A DNA stretch of 64,000 nt from Congeria kusceri (Eukaryota > Mollusca > Bivalvia > Myida > Dreissenidae): NCBI GenBank assembly GCA_027627225.1, contig CM051034.1, positions 41,149,048-41,213,047 on the forward strand, written 5' to 3'. The position numbers were made by a program, and so were the translations under genes. A model generated the notes under the pieces. That model was given only the letters and a program-made list of their open reading frames with translations. It made no database searches and was not told where the DNA came from. This document shows, piece by piece, positions 57,582 to 64,000 of this stretch (its first letter is position 1; each line of letters opens with the position of its first letter).

Positions 57582-57920
57582 AACGCGAGTCTGGTCGGCG
57601 CTGTTTAACTTTGACGACGCCGGCGAGTCCAAGTTCCCAGAGTCCGTCTCCTCCTTGGAGTGTGAAGAGATCGACAGCGCGTTCAGGGACATAAAATGAT
57701 CGTCGTCATGAGGATTAGGCACAGTTGAGCTATCAACTACGTCATAACTATTGGCAACAGTTTCGGCGTCGCAATCAGTCTCGTTTCTGTCGATATGTTC
57801 TAGAACAATGTCCCGCTTGTCCCCACGAGGGGTGTCCACCACGTTGTAGCGGTCCAGGTGCTGGTTGGACGGCACTACAGGCGACCCTCGGGCTGTGGTG
57901 GCTCCACGCGCCGCTAGACC
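57444..57920 (-). CDS. TNIP: TNIP-like terminal exon (CCHC zinc finger)
   Basis: Acceptor cgttgcag at 57,921. Encodes a low-complexity acidic/Ser linker, then FSVLRCPTCNEAF and HPELLEHMENCF, a C-x2-C-x14-H-x3-C finger, and TGA. 158 residues. Confidence 0.88.
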   Translation of the reverse strand, partial: GLAARGATTARGSPVVPSNQHLDRYNVVDTPRGDKRDIVLEHIDRNETDCDAETVANSYDVVDSSTVPNPHDDDHFMSLNALSISSHSKEETDSGNLDSPASSKLNSADQTRVVAVTLPSVSNMTSEDKFSVLRCPTCNEAFTSNQHPELLEHMENCF

Positions 57921-60900
57921 CTGCAACGGAAATCGTTTTTATGTTATAACAAATTATTTCCTAAATCGAACATTTTATATTCATAATGATAGCCAATACG
58001 GACACCATATTCGTTATTTATACTGTGTAGTTTTTCGACAAAACTGTATATTCTAAAAATAAGACAAGAATCAAGTCACTAAATGCCAACAACACGAACA
58101 AAATCTTAAGTATTCTTAAATCAAACGCCGTGAAAATCCAGGAGTGACGGCCTTACCTCAGAGCTGTACGCTGATTGGAGGATATGCTGGTGGTAGGCGG
58201 GGTCAGTGTACTCCGTACCGGCGTTCCATCGGGAGGCGGAGTTGTAGGTTTCCAGCGTCCTTTTAAGAGAGGCGTTCTGTAAAACAATATGGCGTAAAAT
58301 GAGTCAAATAAGTTTATACCTTCATATGCAACAAGTTGCTGGCCTATAATAAACAAAAAGTTAGGCTAAAACTGGACAAAAGTAAAGTAAATTTCCCCTG
58401 TCAGAGCGGCGAGTTCAAGCTTCCTTGTATTACACAATGACTGTTTTCATCTGTATATCCATGTGCGGTGATCAGGCCATCGTTCAATCCATAATTAAAT
58501 TGGTGACGAATGTTCTTAGTTGAAGGGTTTCTTTCTTCACTTTCCGTAGTTAATTGTGAAATCTTCGTATCAACTGAGTGGTCTAATAATTTCCTTCTTA
58601 AATTGCAAAATACTCTTAATCACTCGATATTACAAAATGCCAATCAAATATAAGTAGAAGTTAACTCAACCCATAACATTTTCCTTTGTGATACACCGTT
58701 TAATTATTTTCCCCTTGAGTGGCAGACCCGAGTTTATTGTTGTTGTTGTTTATTTTTTTCAAACATAGGTTATGTACACGTTTTTGAAGTACCAATTTAA
58801 CACGCTGCTGTTGTTAAGCATTGAATCATGCGGTTGACAGTGCAAATATTTCATCTTACATCAATATCCGCTTATAACAGACCTGGGAGCATATTCCAGA
58901 AACAACTTAAGCAGAAAAACATATTTTACTTCAATTATTATAATGTTATCCATGTATTTTTAAAGTTATAGCGGTAGAAAATTGTGTGAAACCCTTTCCA
59001 GTAAAGTAAACACGAATAAAGACCTGGAGTAAAACACGATGATTTTAAAGTATAAGATTTAACTTGATATGTTTCTGGAATTCGGCCCCTAATAAGCATA
59101 ACCTACTCCAGGCAGCCGTACCTCTTTCTTGAGATGTTCAATTTCGTTCTCCAGACGGCCCAGTTTGTTCTGCGCCCTCTCGCGGTCGCGCCGTTCCGAC
59201 TCGAAGTCTTCCGTACATATCTGGATCTGAGCCTTCAGAGCGTTGATTGTTTCACTTTCACTCTCGTTTCGCTTTCGGTTACCGGAAGCGGAAAGTTTCC
59301 GGAGTTCGGCTTTCAGGGCTGCGATCTGACCTTGGGCATTTTCCATCTCACGCTTAAACTGAAAATACGAGAACATTCCGCGTGAGAATATTCATGGTGC
59401 AGCGGAAACAGTCCATAATTTATCCCCTGCTCGAATATGGAGCACCGAATTGCAGTGTTCATATAGGGAAACATAAGTAAATTTAAATGCTGAAGATTAT
59501 AATGAGGACTGATACGCAGCTAAAAGAACAGCTGTGCAATAGTGGAAGAAAGCAACCAGTTCTGCAATACAACACATGATGAAAACGCACAGAGTCGATG
59601 TTAATACCACAATGCGCGGACAATAATTGCGGCGATACAACAATATGAATTGCATAACGCTGAAGTCGACCTATTAGAAATTGCATTGTCTCATTTCAAC
59701 GCACTTAAGAATTTCTCATGCAGAAAAGGAACCAATGCGTTATCACCATAATAGGATTATCTCTAGTTAGATTCTATATCATTCTAATGGGACACTGTTT
59801 GTACTCAGGGTATTTGTCAGCGAAGAAATACTCACTAATTCCTTATCTCCGGTCAGTCGCGTCCGCTGGATTTTTATTTCATCGATCTCGCCATTCAGAC
59901 GCTTGTTTTCGTCCAACATCCGGTTGAACTCGGCCTCCACAGACGCTTGGCCTTGACTGCTCTTGACCTTCTGGAGGCTTGCATGCATCTGCTCGAGGTC
60001 CTTGCGGAGCTTGGTCACGTATTCCTCGCGCTGCGTGTGGTGCTCCTGCCAGCGCCGGTTCATTTCAATCACCTAGCAACAGAACACACACATTTACATC
60101 TTCGTGCTCTAAAACGTTGCCCATTTAAGTTTGGACAGCTTTCAACTTAACAAAAAAAGTGAAAAAAAAGATCAATTTTGTTATGTTGCATATATTATAA
60201 CATGGACCTTTAATTGGCAAATCGACACTTTTCAAAAAAGAAAATTGTATTATGTGTAAAGAAGCGACATAACACTACTGATACTGGAATATATTCTAAA
60301 TAATGTATCGTTTTTTAACAAACAATAATTGAAATAGAGTAAGACATGGATAAAATTATAAAGTGTTTGTCAAAAATACGAATACCTAAAGCTAAATAAG
60401 TACATATAAATATTTACTGTTATTTATTATTAGAACTAACAGCTTTACTCTTTCAAAGTAGTTTATTTAAGTTCGATTGTGGTGAAAGTCAATGGCTTTT
60501 TGGATAACTATGGAGTCCGTTCCCTGGGTAGAACCAGCACTTCGTGACTTTTGAGAAAGATCATTCGCACGCTACCCAATCGGTGATCGCGCTCTTTCTA
60601 TGCTATTATATGAACTTGCATGCAAGTAACACTTGTGCATACACTGCACAATATTGATCACATGCGTCGTAAATTACCTCTTTAACTTCCTTTTTCAACT
60701 TGTTGTTTTCAGCTAGAACTGCTGCGTTTGTTGAGTCTTCGTTTGCCTGGTGAAAAAAAGGATGTGATATTTATTCATATATCACAGACAAAGCTTGCCA
60801 AAATATTTTTGCACATTTTATAACCTCCTAAATTTAATGCGCGTGATAGTGCGACATAACGAGTTAAGTAGCACAAATGGCGTGAAAGGAACCAAATAAG

Positions 60901-62861
60901 TACTGTTAAAAATATGTGCATATGAGGGTTACGTCCTATTTTCACAGTTCAATGGTTCACTTATATGTATGGGGTTGTGATCTTTATTAAGGACTTCTGC
61001 TCAATACATCCAACGTCAGGAAAAAAGGTCCGTTTTATTTTTGTTCGAGTTTGTTTTAAGAATGCCAAGAAACATAGGTCTACGTATTGATTCGCATAAA
61101 ACGAGTTATGCCAAACATTCATACCATATTTACTTTTAGAATTAATATCACGACACCCAATTTACTCCGTGTGCAGCTGACATTTCATGTCACCTTGAAA
61201 ATGTCGACTTGTGCTTTTCATTTTACTTTATTTTAAAATAACCTCATAACGAGACTGGTCTTTTTTTTTTAATGATTTATCATTAACATGAACTTTGTTT
61301 GGACTTATGACATATAGCTGACAAAGTTTTCTGTTTGTTAACATTTGGTTCACTACTTGGAATTCACTCGCCTTAAACGTACTATGTCAACGAACAAATT
61401 GATTTCCTATTGCATTATGAATGATAGTATATGATAGAAATGAACTATACTAGAATGTACATTAAATAAATAATAAATAATATAATACGCAATGATATAT
61501 TTGATAAAAAAAAAAACAAATAAGCGGTAAAGTTTGTAAAAATTGAAGGCGTACTCTATTTTCCCTTTATATATACCCTATTTTAACCGTTATTATATGC
61601 CAGTATTAATTTGTTAATTTAAGATTTTTTAAAGAAATTTCCCCCTTGCGGCCATTTTCGATGACATGGTCCCTTTAAAAAACGATGTATTGAAATTTCA
61701 ACCTGGACGAAAATTCGAGAGTGTGATGTAAACACTGTATACACTCAACTCGCTTTCTCTTGCGAGTACTATACCTGACACATTTTACTAAATACCGTGT
61801 TTCCCGGTGAATAACGTCCAAAGTGCAATAAACCATACTACGAGCATTGACAGGGGGCGTGAACGAAAACTACATTCATTTTCTTATAAAATACCGTCAA
61901 TCACAAATGAAAACGCTTGTGATTCATTAGAAATTGATATCTTAAGTTAAGTAATACAGGACTTGAACAGTATAACCACTTCTGACGACCATAGCGTAAC
62001 GTTCTTTCTAACCAATAATTGTAAAGGTCGAATGCCACGCACACGGAAACGTCTACTTAACTGTTTACCATTTATTTTCAATACAACAGCCAATCGGGAG
62101 TTTTACAGATTTTTATATAGAACGAGGAAGTTAGAGAGGGGCGATCAGAAAATTTACATAAAGCAAACCGCTGGTTACGCTGATAAATCTGATAAATAGG
62201 AAGAGAATTTCTTAAAATCGCGCTCACGATAAATCGACGTCGACCCGTAGCAATTCAATATGTCTATCTAATATATACTCATGCTCAGGCCAGGTAATGA
62301 TATGTGTTGACTGCTAGGGAAATACCCGAGGCAGTCGTGGATAGTATATTGATAATGCATTTGAAGGTCGAACCAAGTCAGCGTACATATCAACTAAACT
62401 TTTTAAAATACAAGCCCGTGCATTATTATTTAACTTTACAAAACGCGTTTTTATCATAATTCTACAAGTGCAAAAAACTGTCGATGAGACAACAAGAAGT
62501 ATAAACGTTTTAGCACAATGTCACATGTTTTTCGTACATTTTGTGGCGCCAAATGTCCATTTTCAATGGCGCTAGAAAATTATGTTAAAGGGCCCAGATA
62601 CATTTCGAAAATGGATGAAAAGTAAATACATGAATGTTCTCCGAAATGCAAAAGTTATTTTGCTGATGGTGGCAGAAGTTTAGGTATAACAGTCCACGTA
62701 CAATTTGTACATCATACTTTAAACTCGTAGCAAGTTTACCAATCTCATTAAAATCAAATCCTAATGTTCGGTCCACAAATTGTCACTAGTATCAAACAGG
62801 GGGTGGTTTTAATCATATTGCAAGTTAAAAAGTTATAGCAAAAAATCTTCATAAAGATTAA

Positions 62862-62902
<41 letters not shown>

Positions 62903-62911
62903 GACAGAAAT

Positions 62912-62966
<55 letters not shown>

Positions 62967-64000
62967 CATAGATAGATACATAGATACATATATAATTTAT
63001 TTCCTATAATACATGAAGATAATAGCCTTCTGTGAGACTAATTGTCGCTTGTATCATAGCGTCAAAGTTAAAATTTGCGTAGAGGTGATTTTACTCCGGC
63101 TGCAAGTTAACAAGTTTTAACAAACATTTCTACACAAAGCATACCTTCTGAGACGCAGTCTGGACGATTTTCTCCGCCTCTTTAGACTGCTCCTCCAGCC
63201 GCATGGCCAGCGTCCGGCATTGCTCGGCCACACTGACCAGCTGCTGTTGCAAGTCTCGTCGCTGTTCCGCCAATCTCGTCACGAGGTTTTGGCGAGAGGA
63301 CAGCTCGTTTTGCACAGTGGCTAGCTCCTCGCGAAGCGTGTTGATTGTTTTACATCTTGCATCGTCAGAAGATTCGAGAATGTGCTGTAATTCAGCCACC
63401 GTGGTTTGGAGATCGGCATTTTCCTGCAAATATTTGAAGTAAACAGGTGTAGAGATCACGACCTGGTAACAAAGTAATGAATTTTCATGGCATCCACAAC
63501 ACCAATTATTTTTACTTTTCAAATATTTATTATTATTATCAAGTAAAACGCACCTCATATAAAAGTTTTTAAAAGACGGCATTTGAACGCCAATGATCGG
63601 TGCGCTCCAAATTAGTTTTGATATACGTAAGACCGGAAAGTCAAGCGATTTGCAGCAGAAATTGTCTTCACGAATACTGATGTTTGTATATTTACCTGCT
63701 GAAGTCGTGCAAACTCCTCAGGATCACCTGATTTGGATCGAATGAGATTCCGTAATCTTGTGTTTTCGCGAGTCAAATTGTCTAATAACCTTCGTGAATG
63801 TCCTGGCACATAAGTCTCGCTTTCGTTCAACACAACGTCTGTTGATAAGCCATGCTGTTCTAAACGACTTTGCAAATTTTTAATAATAGATTCTAGCTGC
63901 CCGTTTTTCTTTTTTAAACCAACACATTCCTGTTTGGATTCTTGTAAAAGTTTCGAGACAGTTTCCGCGCCTTCTTTTTTAGCTTTAAAGAACTGTAACT
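57444..64000 (-). CDS. TNIP: TNIP/ABIN-like UBAN coiled-coil protein, 3' part (7 exons, 5' end outside)
   Basis: Cytoplasmic coiled-coil adaptor that in known TNIP/ABIN proteins binds linear/K63 ubiquitin chains and dampens NF-kB signalling with A20. Exons on the minus strand: 63696-64000 (open at the edge), 63145-63423, 60678-60746, 59836-60072, 59122-59358, 58157-58276 and 57444-57920. All visible junctions are phase 0, giving at least 573 residues. Seen in order: long Leu/Glu/Lys coiled coils; VIEMNRRWQEHHTQREEY, resembling the ABIN homology segment of TNIP1; QIQICTEDFESERRDRERAQ, the UBAN motif with DF-x2-ER-x-DRER as in TNIPs; and a C-terminal CCHC finger (CPTC...HMENC) like the NOA finger of NEMO, optineurin and ABIN2. 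NEMO or optineurin homology is the alternative, but the UBAN wording favours TNIP. Confidence 0.82.
58157..58276 (-). CDS. TNIP: TNIP-like exon, 40 codons
   Basis: Acceptor ttttacag, donor gtaag. Encodes NASLKRTLETYNS and DPAYHQHILQSAYSSE. Phase 0 on both sides, joining the UBAN exon to the terminal exon. Confidence 0.85.
59122..59358 (-). CDS. TNIP: TNIP-like UBAN exon, 79 codons
   Basis: Acceptor tattttcag, donor gtacgg. Encodes FKREMENAQGQIAALKAEL and the ubiquitin-binding UBAN core ALKAQIQICTEDFESERRD. Phase 0/0. Confidence 0.9.
59836..60072 (-). CDS. TNIP: TNIP-like coiled-coil exon, 79 codons (ABIN homology-like)
   Basis: Acceptor gttgctag, donor gtgagt. Encodes VIEMNRRWQEHHTQREEY and EFNRMLDENKRLNGEIDEIK. 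Phase 0/0 and the same length as the UBAN exon. Confidence 0.88.
60200..60375 (+). mobile_element. Fragment of TTAA/tRNA element in a TNIP-like intron
   Basis: GGACCTTTAATTGGCAAATC, then CATAACACTACTGATA and GGATAAAATTATAAAGTGTT match the head of the 497-bp family. The fragment lacks the tRNA module. Confidence 0.6.
60678..60746 (-). CDS. TNIP: TNIP-like small coiled-coil exon, 23 codons
   Basis: Acceptor ttcaccag, donor gtaatt. Encodes ANEDSTNAAVLAENNKLKKE followed by VKE. Phase 0/0. Confidence 0.8.
60747..63144 (-). other. TNIP-like 2.4-kb intron
   Basis: AT-rich with no recognised exon. A (GACA)n microsatellite at 62,863-62,966 is embedded in a dispersed repeat (CTTCATAAAG / CAAGTTAAAAAGTTATAGCA) that recurs in diverged form at 63,040-63,140. 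Confidence 0.7.
63145..63423 (-). CDS. TNIP: TNIP-like coiled-coil exon, 93 codons
   Basis: Acceptor tatttgcag, donor gtatgc. Encodes ENADLQTTVAELQHILESSD through EAEKIVQTASQK; heptad-like Leu/Glu pattern. Phase 0/0. Confidence 0.88.
63696..64000 (-). CDS. TNIP: TNIP-like coiled-coil exon, truncated by window edge
   Basis: Donor gtaaat after EEFARLQQ. The frame is open from the window edge through SKLLQESKQECVGLKKKNGQ and SGDPEEFARLQQ. No acceptor or start codon context is seen, so the exon continues beyond 64,000. Confidence 0.88.

Noticed and set aside
62754..62981. Cys/Leu-rich frame on the minus strand
   Set aside because: Translation of the (GACA)n microsatellite in a TNIP-like intron.

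Overview
The window looks like nuclear genomic DNA of a bivalve mollusc. It has multi-exon genes with GT/AG introns, an AT-rich intergenic background, molluscan-type Cys-loop receptor genes, many short tandem arrays, and dispersed MITE-like repeats of the kind I associate with bivalves. A Dreissena-type mussel is my best guess, but that rests on memory of repeat families and was not searched.

Layout: (1) Positions 1 to about 36,300 contain no recognisable host protein-coding gene. This stretch holds degenerate retroelement fragments (a non-LTR reverse transcriptase near 0.3-1.1 kb and a Penelope-like GIY-YIG fragment near 20 kb), several TIR elements, large inverted repeats and satellites (11.9-13.0 kb and 17.3-18.7 kb). 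It also holds AT-rich islands that look like regulatory sequence, including two that occur twice in the same order. (2) 36,351-44,168 (+) is a three-exon homeobox gene best matched to the NK7 (NK7.1) class. Its two large introns carry MITEs, a 40-bp tandem array and a 31-bp-arm hairpin. (3) 46,090-49,670 is a head-to-head pair of cation-type Cys-loop (nicotinic-receptor-like) subunit genes. They share a 478-bp intergenic region. One is intronless; the other has a single intron in the M3-M4 loop filled with trinucleotide repeat. (4) 50-57 kb is gene-poor, with a 2.8-kb inverted-repeat structure and a tRNA-like pseudogene. (5) 57,444-64,000 (-) holds seven exons of a TNIP/ABIN-like coiled-coil ubiquitin-binding protein, with a UBAN motif and a C-terminal CCHC zinc finger. 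Its 5' end lies beyond the window. Its final coding segment and 3' UTR are duplicated in tandem.

The most unusual signal is a family of about 497-bp elements with TTAA target-site duplications and terminal inverted repeats that carry an internal tRNA-like Pol III module. One copy (26,876-27,373) sits exactly inside the tRNA module of an older inverted copy (26,678-27,676). Excising it restores a 497-bp element with an intact tRNA-like domain. A second TTAA element (41,261-41,619) ends in a small satellite apparently built from its own terminal repeat.

The three gene loci encode unrelated functions (a developmental transcription factor, ion channels, and an innate-immune/NF-kB adaptor). Nothing in the sequence shows that they act together, except for the divergent receptor pair, which may be co-regulated.
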